64,000 bases of DNA from positions 1 through 64,000 of the forward strand of contig NCHD01000008.1 in the NCBI GenBank assembly GCA_002257045.1. Reading direction: 5' to 3'. Under the pieces are notes generated by a model. It was given only the letters and a program-made list of their open reading frames with translations. It was not told the DNA's origin and did not search any database. Shown here piece by piece: positions 9,571 to 21,061 of the stretch. How positions within the stretch are numbered: the stretch's first letter is position 1; each line of letters begins with the position of its first letter. The position numbers and the translations under genes are program-made. Origin of the DNA: Hydrogenophilales bacterium 16-61-112. GTDB taxonomy: Bacteria; Pseudomonadota; Gammaproteobacteria; Burkholderiales; Thiobacillaceae.

Positions 9571-9911
9571 TCACCGACCCGGCAAATGCGGCAGCAGCAG
9601 CGAGACAGCAGTGGCGGCAATGATGGCAGCGACAGCCAGTTGTGCGCCAGATACCGCTTGCGCTGCGTCGATCCGCCCACCATCAGGATCAGCTCGGTCG
9701 AGAAAGCCAGCAACACCACCCAGTCCAGCATGTGGCCGGCCGCTATCAGGTGCGGTTCGGCCGCCAGCTCGCCCCGATAAAAAGCCGGGATGGCCCGCAG
9801 GGACACCACCAGCATCGGCCAGTGCAGGCGCTTTTCCCAGAAATAGGCGCGATGATTGTCGTGAGGGGGTACGTCACCCAGTCCCATGGCAAGTTGAATA
9901 GAGAACGGCAT
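9571..9911 (-). pseudogene. Small membrane protein, probable one-base frameshift
   Basis: The family was not recognised with confidence. Starting at the ATG at 9911, the reading frame gives amphipathic membrane-protein text (KRLHWPMLVVSLRAIPAF, LDWVVLLAFSTELILMVGG, RKRYLAHNWL). This resembles the first helices of a voltage-gated-like ion channel. After HNWL the frame becomes Cys/Arg-rich and runs to a stop at 9507. The neighbouring frame instead gives a clean hydrophobic segment, VAAIIAATAVSLLLPHLPGR, and stops at 9571. One added base near 9640-9645 would join the two into a protein of about 112 residues with at least three membrane segments. The gene is divergent from the TRAP binding-protein gene. 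It may be a truncated channel or a sequencing error. Confidence 0.4.
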
Positions 9912-9983
9912 AAACGTGGCTCGGGCAAGAATCCTTATAATTCCAGGCGCTTGTTCCCCTTTTTCCTGCGAACGGGAGTTCCC

Positions 9984-10979
9984 ATGCGTTTCAATCGCCG
10001 TGATTTTCTGGCGGCAACAGGTGCCGCCCTGCTGCCGCTGAGTGCGGCACCCGTTGTTGCCGCCGACTCGAGCACATTGCCTGTTGTCCGCTGGCGGCTG
10101 GCGTCGAGCTTCCCCAAAAGCCTCGACACCATTTATGGCGCTGCCGAAACCCTGTCCAAACGCGTGGCGGCCCTGACCGGCGGCGTGTTCGCGGCTGGCG
10201 ATCTGGTGCCCGGCCTGCAGGTGCTCGACGCTGTCGGCAATGGCACCGCCGAATGCGGTCACTCGGCCGGCTATTATTACGTCGGCAAAAACCTGGCGCT
10301 GGCCTTCGATACCGCCGTTCCGTTCGGCCTCACGGCACGACAGCAGAACGCCTGGATGTACGCCGGCGGCGGCCTCGAACTGCTGCGCAAACTGTATGCG
10401 AAATACGGTGTGCTGCAATTTCCCGGCGGCAATACCGGCACCCAGATGGGCGGCTGGTTCCGCAATGAAATCAAGTCGCTTGCCGACCTCAAGGGACTGA
10501 AAATGCGCATTCCCGGTCTCGGCGGCAAGGTCATGGCGCGGCTCGGCGCCGTGCCGCAAACCCTGCCCGGGGGCGACATCTACCCTGCGCTGGAACGCGG
10601 CGCGCTCGATGCGGCCGAATGGGTGGGGCCGTATGACGACGAAAAACTCGGCTTCCAAAAAATTGCCAAGCATTACTACTATCCCGGCTGGTGGGAAGGC
10701 GGACCGCAACTGAGCTTTTACGTCAATCAAGCCAGCTGGCGCGCGCTGCCCGAGTCATACCGCCAGGCGTTCGAGGTTGCCACCGCCGAAGCCAACCAGC
10801 TGATGCTGGCACAATACGATGCCAAGAATCCGCCCGCGTTGCTGCGCCTGGTGGGACAGGGCGTTAAGCTGCATCCCTATCCCAAGGACGTGATGCTGGC
10901 CGCGCGCCGCGCCACCTTTGAGCTCTACGAGGAAGAGGCGAAAATCAACCCCGACTTCGCCGCGATCTACCGACCGTGA
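9984..10979 (+). CDS. TRAP transporter periplasmic binding protein (DctP/TakP type)
   Basis: This is the periplasmic solute receptor of a tripartite TRAP transporter, closest by eye to TakP-like proteins that bind 2-oxo acids or related carboxylates. The 331-residue protein starts with a twin-arginine-like leader ([17 protein letters not shown]). Conserved text includes [52 protein letters not shown] and [16 protein letters not shown]. Between TGG and [12 protein letters not shown] the protein lacks about five residues usually present there (a beta strand), a small in-frame deletion. The cognate permease genes are about 4.4 kb away on the opposite strand (15352-17282), an unusual split. The start has GGGAG upstream. 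Confidence 0.9.
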   Translation: MRFNRRDFLAATGAALLPLSAAPVVAADSSTLPVVRWRLASSFPKSLDTIYGAAETLSKRVAALTGGVFAAGDLVPGLQVLDAVGNGTAECGHSAGYYYVGKNLALAFDTAVPFGLTARQQNAWMYAGGGLELLRKLYAKYGVLQFPGGNTGTQMGGWFRNEIKSLADLKGLKMRIPGLGGKVMARLGAVPQTLPGGDIYPALERGALDAAEWVGPYDDEKLGFQKIAKHYYYPGWWEGGPQLSFYVNQASWRALPESYRQAFEVATAEANQLMLAQYDAKNPPALLRLVGQGVKLHPYPKDVMLAARRATFELYEEEAKINPDFAAIYRP

Positions 10980-10986
10980 AATAGCC

Positions 10987-11610
10987 ATGAACCGACTTGA
11001 CCAGATCATCACCACGTTCGACCTCGGCCTGCGCACCGTGTTTGCCAGCCCGCACGCAGGTCGTCCCTATCCCGGCACCGGCCCTGAAGCGGACATGAGC
11101 GAAGCCGAACGCGCCCGCGCCGCTGCGCTGATGCGTGTCAATCACGTCGGCGAAGTCTGCGCGCAGGCGCTGTACGCCGGGCAGGCGCTCACCACGAAAA
11201 ATGAGCACGTGCGCGACGAACTCGAACAGGCCGCGCGTGAAGAAACCGATCACCTGGCCTGGTGCGAAACGCGCATCAACGAACTGGGCGGCCGCAAGAG
11301 CCTTTTGAATCCGCTGTGGTTTGGCGGCGCATTCGGTATCGGCGTGCTGGCCGGGATGCTCGGCGACAAATGGAATCTGGGGTTTCTTGCCGAAACCGAA
11401 CGCCAGGTCGAAGCCCATCTGGACGGCCATTTGCAGCAATTGCCGGATGTCGATGCCAAAAGCCGGACAGTCGTCGAGCAGATGAAAGCCGATGAGGCCC
11501 GGCACGCGCAAACTGCGGTCAATCACGGCGGCGCGCCGTTGCCGCCGCCGGTGAAATGGGCGATGCAGGTTGCGGCAAGTGTAATGCGGCAGACGGCCAG
11601 CCGGGTTTAG
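10987..11610 (+). CDS. coq7: Demethoxyubiquinone hydroxylase Coq7
   Basis: Coq7 is a membrane-associated di-iron monooxygenase that adds the 6-hydroxyl in late ubiquinone synthesis. The 207-residue protein shows the ferritin-like four-helix ligands: [28 protein letters not shown] and, near the C terminus, MKADEARHA. The ATG at 10987 lies seven bases after the TRAP binding-protein stop, so the two are probably co-transcribed although functionally unrelated. Confidence 0.96.
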   Translation: MNRLDQIITTFDLGLRTVFASPHAGRPYPGTGPEADMSEAERARAAALMRVNHVGEVCAQALYAGQALTTKNEHVRDELEQAAREETDHLAWCETRINELGGRKSLLNPLWFGGAFGIGVLAGMLGDKWNLGFLAETERQVEAHLDGHLQQLPDVDAKSRTVVEQMKADEARHAQTAVNHGGAPLPPPVKWAMQVAASVMRQTASRV

Positions 11611-11758
11611 GGGGCTGATGTGGGTTCGTGTCAGCCTGGAGACTGGAATTTAAAGCCACCCATCTTCGCGCATCGGTCTATGATCCATCTGGTCTGTGCA
11701 TGCGCTTGTCGCGCAATTAGGCGCCGGACGTTCTGTCGTCATTGCAAGGAGAGTCATC

Positions 11759-11884
11759 ATGGCAAAAGGTCAGGTACGTGGTAACAAGGAAGTCAAGAAA
11801 CCCAAAAAACCGAAACAGGTCGTGGTTCCGGTGGGTTCGTTCATCACCCCGCCCAAACAGGACAAGCCGTCAAAATCGCACTGA
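11759..11884 (+). CDS. Small Lys/Pro-rich basic protein (MAKGQ family)
   Basis: This 41-residue protein starts MAKGQVRGNKEVKKPKKPKQ and is extremely basic. Very similar small proteins of the form MAKGQ-R-NKE-KKPKK are common in betaproteobacteria, and their function is unknown to me. AAGGAG lies about ten bases before the ATG and a terminator follows directly, which supports a real single-gene unit. It could bind nucleic acid, but this is only inferred from charge. Confidence 0.75.
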   Translation: MAKGQVRGNKEVKKPKKPKQVVVPVGSFITPPKQDKPSKSH

Positions 11885-11904
11885 TTTTTGATGCGATCCG
11901 GCAT

Positions 11905-11933
11905 ACGCACCTCAATGGTGGCGTTGTTTTTTT
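11905..11933 (+). terminator. Rho-independent terminator after the small basic protein gene
   Basis: ACGCACC (11905-11911) pairs with GGTGGCGT (11917-11924) with one bulged base. It is followed by a run of seven T at 11927-11933, 21 bases after the stop codon. Confidence 0.75.
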
Positions 11934-11994
11934 AGCTAAATTTATGCGGGCGCACGATTTGCCCGTTTCATCACTTTGACCAGGGAGTCTTGCC

Positions 11995-12558
11995 ATGAGC
12001 GACTACGGATTCAACACCCAGATCAGCGGCCCATTTGATGCTGCTGTGGAGAAAGTCACCGCCGCATTGAAAACCGAAGGCTTCGGCGTGCTGACCGACA
12101 TCGATGTGCAGGCCACGATGAAGGCCAAACTCAACGTCGACGGCCGCCCTTACCGCATTCTCGGCGCCTGCAATCCACCACTGGCGCACCAGGCCATCTC
12201 TGCCGATCCCGATGTGGGCTTGCTGCTGCCCTGCAATGTGGTCGTGCGGGAAGATGCCGATGGCGGCGTGACCGTGGCGTTTCTCGATCCCGGCATCATG
12301 GTCAAACTGGTCGGCAATCCCGCCGTCAACGAGGTTGCGGCCGAAGCGCATGCGCGCCTGCTTGCACTTCCTGCACCAGCACCCACGGCGCAACCACCAC
12401 AGCCCAGAACTGCGGCTGGCGCGCGTGCCAGTCTTCGGCGTCGCTCATTTCAGCGCGGGCGATACGGCCGTCGGCCAGCCAGGCCTGCGCTTCGGCGGCG
12501 TTGTTTTCGGCGATCAGCAGCGCGGCGTCGATCAGGTCCACGCCCGCAGCGACCTTGA
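11995..12558 (+). CDS. DUF302 protein with apparent read-through C terminus
   Basis: Residues 1 to about 125 form a DUF302 domain ([81 protein letters not shown]). DUF302 proteins are small and of unclear role, with proposals including metal or thiol stress; they normally end at about this point. From about base 12370 the frame continues through Arg/Ala/Pro-rich sequence that is antisense to the DUF2288 gene and looks like non-coding text. The native stop seems lost. The gene has AGGGAG before its ATG and is monocistronic between a terminator and a convergent operon. Confidence 0.75.
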   Translation: MSDYGFNTQISGPFDAAVEKVTAALKTEGFGVLTDIDVQATMKAKLNVDGRPYRILGACNPPLAHQAISADPDVGLLLPCNVVVREDADGGVTVAFLDPGIMVKLVGNPAVNEVAAEAHARLLALPAPAPTAQPPQPRTAAGARASLRRRSFQRGRYGRRPARPALRRRCFRRSAARRRSGPRPQRP

Positions 12559-12651
12559 CGACGTCGCCGCGCGCGAAGTGGCGCTCAAGCTCCGACCAGG
12601 CCAACTGGGCTGTTTCGAGCGTGAGCTTGGCGTGCAGGATGTCGCGCTCGC

Positions 12652-12655
<4 letters not shown>
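12326..12655 (-). CDS. DUF2288 family protein
   Basis: Residues 1 to about 93 match DUF2288, a small uncharacterised family: [40 protein letters not shown], then [15 protein letters not shown]. The start overlaps the ygiQ stop by ATGA, so translation is coupled. The last roughly 15 residues ([11 protein letters not shown]) overlap the convergent DUF302 coding region and look like read-through after the family end. The present overlap with the DUF302 frame is 233 bases, which is unlikely to be native. Confidence 0.8.
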
Positions 12656-14877
<2,222 letters not shown>

Positions 14878-14911
14878 GGGCGATTTTACCGGTGAGGCAG
14901 GTCAGGAAAGA

Positions 14912-14949
14912 CAGGAGGCCAGGCGGGTTATATCCAGCCTGGCCTCCTG
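14912..14949 (-). terminator. Strong hairpin after the FKBP gene
   Basis: CAGGAGGCCAGGC (14912-14924) and GCCTGGCCTCCTG (14937-14949) form a perfect 13-bp stem with a 12-base loop, 35 bases after the FKBP stop. On the minus strand it is followed by TCTTTCC, a weak T tract, so it is probably a terminator for FKBP and perhaps the whole TRAP operon. Confidence 0.6.
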
Positions 14950-14984
14950 CCCGCCTTGTGATGCTATTCAGTCGCTGTTTCGAC

Positions 14985-15311
14985 TTAGCGTACGGCCAGC
15001 AGTTCCACGTCGAACACCAGGGTTGCGTTGCCGGGGATCACGCCGCCCGCGCCGCGCTCGCCGTAACCGAGTTCCGGCGGGATGGTGAGCTTGCGCTTGC
15101 CCCCCACCTGCATGCCGGCCACGCCCTGATCCCAGCCGGCGATGACGCGGCCCATGCCGAGTTTAAAGTCGAACGGCTCGTTGCGGTCGACGCTGGAGTC
15201 GAACTTGGTGCCGTTGGTGAGCCAGCCGGTGTAATGCACGACCACGGTCTGGCCTGCGGTTGCGGTGTCGCCGGTGCCGACGACGAGGTCTTCGATGATG
15301 AGTTCGGCCAT
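14985..15311 (-). CDS. FKBP-type peptidyl-prolyl isomerase
   Basis: This is a single-domain FKBP of 108 residues that catalyses cis/trans isomerisation of prolyl bonds. Family text is clear: [49 protein letters not shown] and [10 protein letters not shown]. There is no signal peptide with the ATG at 15311 (MAELIIEDL), so it is cytoplasmic. The frame extends upstream to 15398, but the earlier start gives no family sequence. It follows dctM by 40 bases on the same strand and may be read from the same transcript. Confidence 0.95.
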   Translation of the reverse strand: MAELIIEDLVVGTGDTATAGQTVVVHYTGWLTNGTKFDSSVDRNEPFDFKLGMGRVIAGWDQGVAGMQVGGKRKLTIPPELGYGERGAGGVIPGNATLVFDVELLAVR

Positions 15312-15351
15312 GATAATTCCCGAGTAAAAAGGTCGGGTATTATACCTCAGT

Positions 15352-16743
15352 TCAGCGCCATTCTGCAGGCAGGTAGCCTGCCGCCGGATCGACCTCAATC
15401 GGGATTTCGGTGACGCTGCTGGCGTCGGGCGGCGCGTCGACCAGCACGATGGCGGGGAAGGCCAGCACCATCGCCACCATGAACAGCTGGATCAGCAGGA
15501 AGGGAATTGCCCCCCAGTAAATGTCGCTGGTGCGGATGGACTTGGGCGCCACGCTTTTGAGGTAAAACAGCGCAAAGCCGAACGGCGGGTGCATGAATGC
15601 GGTCTGCATGTTGACCGCGAGCATCACGCCGAACCAGATCGGGTCGATGCCGAGCTTGTGCGCGACCGGTGCCAACAGCGGCACGGCGATGAAGGCGATC
15701 TCGAAAAAGTCGAGAAAAAACGCCAGCACGAACACCATCAGGTTGACCACGATGAGGAAGCCGAGCACGCCGCCGGGCAACTGGTTGAACAGGTGCTCGA
15801 CCCAGAGGTCGCCACTCAGACCGCGGAATGCCAGGGTGAAAATCGTCGACCCGATCAGAATGAAAATGACGAAGGTAGTGAGCTTGGTGGTGCTGTCGAC
15901 TGCCTGGGTCAGTTGCAGCCGCGTCAGCCGGCCGCGCGCCAGCGCCAGCAGCAGCGCGCCCGCCGCGCCCATCGCGCCGCCTTCGGTGGGTGTGGCGATG
16001 CCGAGAAAAATCGTGCCGAGCACCAGAAAGACCAGCACCAGCGGCGGCACCATGGTGGTCAGCGCCCGCAGTAGCAGTGCCGATCCATGCAGGGTACGCG
16101 CGCTGGCGGGCATGGCCGGCGCGGCAGCGGGACGGACCAGCGTGAGCACAAACACGTAGAGCACATACAGGCCGACCAGCCCCAAGCCGGGCAACAGCGC
16201 GCCCATGTACATGTCGCCGACCGAAGCGCCCAGTTGGTCCGCCAGCACGATCAGCACCAGCGAGGGCGGAATGATTTGCGCCAGCGTGCCGGAAGCGGCG
16301 ATCACGCCGGAGGCCAGTCGCTTGTCGTAGCCGTAGCGCAACATCACCGGCAGCGAAATCAGCCCCATTGCGATCACCGACGCGGCGACCACGCCGGTGG
16401 TGGCGGCGAGCAGCGCGCCGACGAAAATCACCGCGTAGGCCAGACCGCCCTTCATCGAGCCGAACAGCTGGCCGATGGTGTCGAGCAAGTCTTCGGCCAT
16501 GCCCGAGCGTTCGAGGATCAGCCCCATCAGCGCGAAGAAGGGAATGGCCAGCAGCGTCGGGTTGGCGACGATGCCGTAGACGCGTTCGGGCAGAGCCGAG
16601 AGCAGCGAGAAATCGATTACCCCGCTGGCGAGGCCAATTCCTGCGAACAGCAGGCCGTTGGCGGCAAGCGCGAACGCCACCGGGTAGCCCAGCAGCAGAA
16701 ATACCACCAAGCCGAGGAACATGAAGGGTGCGATGCTTTCCAT
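15352..16743 (-). CDS. dctM: TRAP transporter large permease DctM
   Basis: DctM is the large membrane subunit of a TRAP transporter. It drives sodium- or proton-coupled uptake of the solute delivered by the binding protein. The 463-residue protein is almost entirely membrane helices. It carries typical text: [77 protein letters not shown], and ending near [18 protein letters not shown]. Its ATG shares one base with the dctQ stop (TGATG), so the two are coupled. The binding protein at 9984-10979 is the likely partner. Confidence 0.95.
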   Translation of the reverse strand: MESIAPFMFLGLVVFLLLGYPVAFALAANGLLFAGIGLASGVIDFSLLSALPERVYGIVANPTLLAIPFFALMGLILERSGMAEDLLDTIGQLFGSMKGGLAYAVIFVGALLAATTGVVAASVIAMGLISLPVMLRYGYDKRLASGVIAASGTLAQIIPPSLVLIVLADQLGASVGDMYMGALLPGLGLVGLYVLYVFVLTLVRPAAAPAMPASARTLHGSALLLRALTTMVPPLVLVFLVLGTIFLGIATPTEGGAMGAAGALLLALARGRLTRLQLTQAVDSTTKLTTFVIFILIGSTIFTLAFRGLSGDLWVEHLFNQLPGGVLGFLIVVNLMVFVLAFFLDFFEIAFIAVPLLAPVAHKLGIDPIWFGVMLAVNMQTAFMHPPFGFALFYLKSVAPKSIRTSDIYWGAIPFLLIQLFMVAMVLAFPAIVLVDAPPDASSVTEIPIEVDPAAGYLPAEWR

Positions 16744-17282
16744 CAGGTTTCCTCCACCGGCGCTTCGGCTTGCAGCACCAGCGCGCCGGTCAAGACGCCG
16801 ATGCGCTTGATGATTTCGGCTAGGCCCTGCAGCGCCAGCAGGCCGAAGCCCACCGGCAGCAGCAACTTGACCGGCCAGCGCAACAAACCGCCGGAATCGG
16901 GCGACATTTCCTGCGTCGTCCAGGCATCCATGAACATCGGCCACGCCAGCCAGGCCAGCAGACCCGCCATCGGCAACAGAAAAAACAGCCCGCCGATCAG
17001 GTCGATCACCGCCTGGCCTTTGGCTCCCAGCCGCCCGTAGAAAATATCGATCCGTACATGGCCGTTGTGCTTCAGCGTGTAGCCCGCCGCCAGCAAAAAC
17101 ACCGCGCCGAAAAGGTACCACTGGATTTCCAGCCAGGCGTTCGAGCTTGCGCCGAGCGCCCAGCGCGCGAGCGCATTGCCCGCCGAAACCAGCGTGGCGA
17201 CCATTACCAGCCAGATAACGAACTGGCCGATGCGTTCGGTGAGCGCGTCGATTGCGCGGGACAGGGCGAGCAGGGCATTCAT
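16743..17282 (-). CDS. dctQ: TRAP transporter small permease DctQ
   Basis: DctQ is the four-helix small membrane subunit of the TRAP transporter. The 179-residue protein has the family pattern: helix 1 near residues 15-40, the conserved LEIQWYLFGAVFLLAAGYTL, then HVRIDIFYGRLGAKGQAVID and a late helix near LLLPVGFGLLALQGLAEI. Its start overlaps the stop of the upstream SGNH esterase gene by ATGA and its stop overlaps the dctM start, giving a tightly coupled three-gene unit. Confidence 0.94.
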   Translation of the reverse strand: MNALLALSRAIDALTERIGQFVIWLVMVATLVSAGNALARWALGASSNAWLEIQWYLFGAVFLLAAGYTLKHNGHVRIDIFYGRLGAKGQAVIDLIGGLFFLLPMAGLLAWLAWPMFMDAWTTQEMSPDSGGLLRWPVKLLLPVGFGLLALQGLAEIIKRIGVLTGALVLQAEAPVEET

Positions 17283-17890
17283 AGGGCGCCAGATTCTTTC
17301 AGCAAGTCGGCAAGCTGGCGGGCAATCGCCTCATAGCCAGCGGCGTTGGGGTGGATCGGGTCGGATTTGAGGGCATTGTCTTTTAAAACGGCGTTGAGGA
17401 TATCGCCTTCGTAAGGCAGCTGGAATTCTTCCGCCAGCCGCGCGTAAAAATCAGGCGCACCGCCGAAAAGTCTCGGTTCGGGCACACCGATCAGCACCAC
17501 CTTGATGCCTCGGGTACGCAACGTTTGCAGCATCAAGCGCAGATTGTTTTCGGTTTGGCTGGCGGGCACGCGCCGCAGCATGTCATTGCCGCCCAGGCAT
17601 AGCAACACCAGCCCGGGGTGATGCTCGTCCAGCACTGCAGGCAAACGCTGCAAGCCTTCTGCGGTTGTCTCGCCCGGCACGCCTGCGTTGACGACCACGC
17701 GTTGGGTCAACCCGGCCAGTTTCGCCGGATAGGCTTCGTTGCGCTCGGCGCCCGTGCCGTAAGTGAGGCTGTCGCCAAAGGCGAGGACGATATCGTCGGC
17801 GCCGAGCCGGGGCAGCGTTGGCGCGCGCTCGCACGCGGCGAGCAACAGGAGGGCGAAAAAGGGGAAAAGGAAGCGTTGGATAGGGTGCAC
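17279..17890 (-). CDS. SGNH/GDSL esterase (TesA/arylesterase-like lipoprotein)
   Basis: This is an SGNH hydrolase related to TesA/arylesterase. The 203-residue protein has the catalytic blocks GDSLTYGTGA (nucleophile Ser near residue 41), GVPGETT, LGGNDML and DPIHPNAAGYEAIA (catalytic Asp and His). The leader ends LLLLAAC, a good lipobox, so it is probably a periplasm-facing lipoprotein. Such enzymes hydrolyse thioesters or short-chain esters; the true substrate is unknown. ATGA overlap with dctQ ties it to the transporter operon. This suggests that the imported acid might be released by this esterase, which is only an inference. Confidence 0.9.
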   Translation of the reverse strand: MHPIQRFLFPFFALLLLAACERAPTLPRLGADDIVLAFGDSLTYGTGAERNEAYPAKLAGLTQRVVVNAGVPGETTAEGLQRLPAVLDEHHPGLVLLCLGGNDMLRRVPASQTENNLRLMLQTLRTRGIKVVLIGVPEPRLFGGAPDFYARLAEEFQLPYEGDILNAVLKDNALKSDPIHPNAAGYEAIARQLADLLKESGAL

Positions 17891-18022
17891 GTCTGTAGCG
17901 GTTGCAGGTTCGATAGAAAACGATGTGCTTCAGGTTCGCACAAGAGGTGACCCCTATTGCGATGCTGCTTATGGTTGCTGTTGCACTCTGATTTATCTGG
18001 TCTCAGGTTTATCTTTTTCGGC

Positions 18023-20827
18023 TTATTGCTGGCCGTGCCAAGGTTGAGCGGATCGGGTGCTCAACAGCACTTCCAGCTGATCAGCGGGGAGCGCTTTGGA
18101 GAAGAAAAATCCTTGCGCATAATCACATCCGGCGTCGGTAAGGATTTTGAGCTGATTGGCCGTTTCCACCCCTTCCGCAATAACCTTGAGACCGAGGGCG
18201 TGGGCCATGACAATGATGGCCTTGGATAACGCCATATCGTTGGGGTCCGTCTCAATATCGCGCACGAAGGACTGGTCAATCTTCAGGTAGTCAATGTGAA
18301 ACCGTTTCAGGTAAGAAAGTGCAGAGTACCCCGTTCCAAAATCATCGATCGCGATCTGAATGCCCGCATTTCGATATAACGCTAATTTGTCAGTCACATC
18401 GGTGACAGCGTTGAGGAGCAAGCCTTCGGTAATCTCGATGGTGATGCCGTCTCCGGGCAACCCCAGTTCGTGTAAATAGTCGAACCACGCAGTTAAGCTG
18501 AGGTCACTTTCCCGAAACTGTTTGGGCGATTTGTTTACGCTTACTTGGAATGCCGAATGGTGGATAGTGCGCCAACGTTTGGCCTGGCGCGCCGCCTCTC
18601 TGAAGACCCAATCTCCAATGGGGGCAATTAAACCGGTTTCTTCTGCCAGTGGAATAAACTCAGCCGGGCTGACCAAACCGCGCTTGGGGTGCTCCCAGCG
18701 GATCAGGGCTTCTGCCTTCAAAATTTCACCCGTCACCAGATCGACGATGGGTTGATAAAGAACGGAAAACTGATGTGATGCGATCGCTTCGCGTAGATCG
18801 GTAATCAAGCGCAGGCGGGTATGCGCGGCTTCCTGCAGCGCCGGCGTGAAGTAGCTGAAGCGGTTGCGCCCCATGTTTTTAGCAACATACATCGCTTGAT
18901 CGGCATTTTTGAGCAGACCTTCTGCGTCATCGGCATCCCGGGGATACACCGTGATGCCGATGCTGCCGGCGACATGAATGACCTCTTCGCCCAAATGGTA
19001 CGGCTCCGCCAGTTTTTGCAGGATGTTTGTGGCCACGCGTTCCACGCTACTGATCTCGTAAAGCTCCGGCAGGATGACGGTGAACTCGTCTCCCCCCAAA
19101 CGCGCCACCGTGTCCATGTCTCTTACGCAGGCGGTAATACGCTTTGCCGCTTCTATCAGCAGGAGGTCGCCTATGTGATGGCCCAGGGTGTCGTTAACCT
19201 CCTTGAACAAATCGAGATCGATGAACAGAAGTGCGAGTGCCAGTTGAGTACGTTGCGCCTTCAGAATGTCCTGCTCCAGTCGATCCTGGAACATGCTGCG
19301 GTTGGGTAGCTGGGTGAGGGTATCGAAGTTGGCCTGGTGCCAGATGAATTCTTCGGATTGTTTCTGTGCGGTGAGATCCCGGAACAGCGCTACTCGGCGA
19401 TAAACAGAGCCATCTGCATTGGGGATGGTGTTGATGGTGAAATATTTGGCATGGATCTCGCCATTCTTGCGGCGATCCCATACTTCGCCTTGCCACTGAC
19501 CGGTGCGGTCGAGTTCGTTCCACATGTTTTGATAAAAGTCCGGCCCGTGGCGGCCTGAGCTGAGAACGCTCGGTTTCTTGCCCACCACATCAGTCAACTC
19601 ATAGCCGGTGAGTCGGGTAAAGGCGGGGTTGACGGCCACGATGTGGTTGCCCGCATCGGTTACCAGCATGCCTTCGCCGCTGTTTTCATAGACCATGGCG
19701 GCCAGTCGCAGCGATTCTTCCGCCTGCTTGCGCGCATTCAGTTCATGGTTCAAAGCACGGGCCGCGTGCATCGAACGCATACGGCCCCGGACCAGAATCC
19801 AGGTCATCAGCGCCAGCAACAGGCTCAGCCCAATGCCGACAAGCGCGATGAATTGAGATTTGCTGGGCCTCAACTGCTTTTCAAAGGCGGGCAATGAACT
19901 GACCAGTATGGTCCAGGTTCGCCCTGCAATCGCCAGCTGTCGCGTCATCTGAAACTGCGTATCGGCGTGGCCATGGGCACGAAATATCTTATCGTTGTCA
20001 TAGAGCAAGGCGTCTTCCGATAGGGTTTTCCCGTCAAAAATCTCGACGTCCAGTTCCGCTGCCTCTTTTCCGAGGATGCCTTTCATTAATGCCTCGGCAC
20101 GAAATACAGAAGCTACCCAGCCAAGTACGCTAGAACGGCGTTGGGCCAGAGTGGTGTGGGGAATGCCCTCCTGATAGAGAGGAAGCAGCATCAGGAAACC
20201 GACTTTTGGACGATGGTTCGTGTCCTGGATCAGTACCAGTTTTCCGGTGATAACCGCGCTATTGGTGTCGCGTGCACGCTCCATGGCAAAACGCCGTACC
20301 GGTTCTGAGTAAATGTCAAAACCAAAGGCGCGGAGATTGCGTCCTTTGAAAGGTTCGATGTAGACCACCGGGGTGTAGCTTTCACGTCGACCGTGCGGCC
20401 AGATGGTGTAACCCGGAAAACCCTCCCGATGCACCTTGCTTATATGCTCGCTTTTCCGGGCGTCGGGAACCAGGGATACGAAAGCCAATGCCTCGATACC
20501 GGGATAACGCCTCGCGAGGGCCATGCCCCTGTAATACTTACCGAACTCATTGCGATCCACGCTTATGGAGGCCTGGAAAAGCGCGCGAACGCTATGCAGA
20601 ACCTGATCCTGATCGAGCATACGCTGTCGAATCCGTTCAGCCACTTCGAGCGTATGAAATTCAAACTCGGCTTTAAGCGTTTGCTGCGCGCTATTTTGAG
20701 CATCACGCCACAGCACATAGGTCAAACCCAGAGACACAACCAGTACGAGCAGTGACAGCAGCAAAGCTTGCCAGGACCCACTCACATTTGATCGTGAGGA
20801 AAAAGGCTTTGTCGGTAGCGGTGTCAC
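18023..20827 (-). CDS. CHASE-PAS-GGDEF-EAL cyclic di-GMP protein
   Basis: This membrane sensor makes and/or degrades cyclic di-GMP. The 934-residue protein has a first membrane helix (about 18-40) and a periplasmic CHASE domain (about 75-300, including RYPGIEALAFVSLVPDA). A second helix (about 325-345) is followed by a PAS domain (about 380-490), GGDEF (about 505-665, intact RLGGDEFTVILPE) and EAL (about 680-925, intact KAEALIRWEHP and DDFGTGYSALSYLKRF). Both active-site signatures are complete, so dual activity is possible. The start is GTG. The DNA is less GC-rich than its neighbours. It stands alone, with 130-230 bases of gene-free DNA on each side. Confidence 0.95.
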   Translation of the reverse strand: MTPLPTKPFSSRSNVSGSWQALLLSLLVLVVSLGLTYVLWRDAQNSAQQTLKAEFEFHTLEVAERIRQRMLDQDQVLHSVRALFQASISVDRNEFGKYYRGMALARRYPGIEALAFVSLVPDARKSEHISKVHREGFPGYTIWPHGRRESYTPVVYIEPFKGRNLRAFGFDIYSEPVRRFAMERARDTNSAVITGKLVLIQDTNHRPKVGFLMLLPLYQEGIPHTTLAQRRSSVLGWVASVFRAEALMKGILGKEAAELDVEIFDGKTLSEDALLYDNDKIFRAHGHADTQFQMTRQLAIAGRTWTILVSSLPAFEKQLRPSKSQFIALVGIGLSLLLALMTWILVRGRMRSMHAARALNHELNARKQAEESLRLAAMVYENSGEGMLVTDAGNHIVAVNPAFTRLTGYELTDVVGKKPSVLSSGRHGPDFYQNMWNELDRTGQWQGEVWDRRKNGEIHAKYFTINTIPNADGSVYRRVALFRDLTAQKQSEEFIWHQANFDTLTQLPNRSMFQDRLEQDILKAQRTQLALALLFIDLDLFKEVNDTLGHHIGDLLLIEAAKRITACVRDMDTVARLGGDEFTVILPELYEISSVERVATNILQKLAEPYHLGEEVIHVAGSIGITVYPRDADDAEGLLKNADQAMYVAKNMGRNRFSYFTPALQEAAHTRLRLITDLREAIASHQFSVLYQPIVDLVTGEILKAEALIRWEHPKRGLVSPAEFIPLAEETGLIAPIGDWVFREAARQAKRWRTIHHSAFQVSVNKSPKQFRESDLSLTAWFDYLHELGLPGDGITIEITEGLLLNAVTDVTDKLALYRNAGIQIAIDDFGTGYSALSYLKRFHIDYLKIDQSFVRDIETDPNDMALSKAIIVMAHALGLKVIAEGVETANQLKILTDAGCDYAQGFFFSKALPADQLEVLLSTRSAQPWHGQQ

Positions 20828-21061
20828 AGCCGATGTGGTTTCAGTAGACCGGGTTTTTATTAAACTTCAACGAGATTTTTATTAAATAAGTTAAGCGGAT
20901 TCAAATCGAGGAGTTGAATTCGAAGTGCAACAGGGGATTCGGTCCGATGGTTGCCCGCTGTTTTTGGGTCGAGCTCAAATTACCTGTCCTACATATACAT
21001 ACAATAAATGCATCAAAAAGGAAGGACCGGGGAAAGCGGTCTGGCAGGATGTCCTGTTGCT
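20828..21061. other. AT-rich spacer upstream of the CHASE-GGDEF-EAL gene
   Basis: No gene is seen in these 234 bases. The stretch nearest the GGDEF/EAL start contains TTTTTATTAAAC and TTTTTATTAAAT, a near-repeat 26 bases apart, which is unusually AT-rich here and is a likely promoter region for that gene. Confidence 0.4.

Noticed and set aside
16831-17121. A longer dctM starting inside dctQ
   Set aside because: The extra residues are the shifted reading of dctQ; the TGATG overlap at 16743 gives the natural start.
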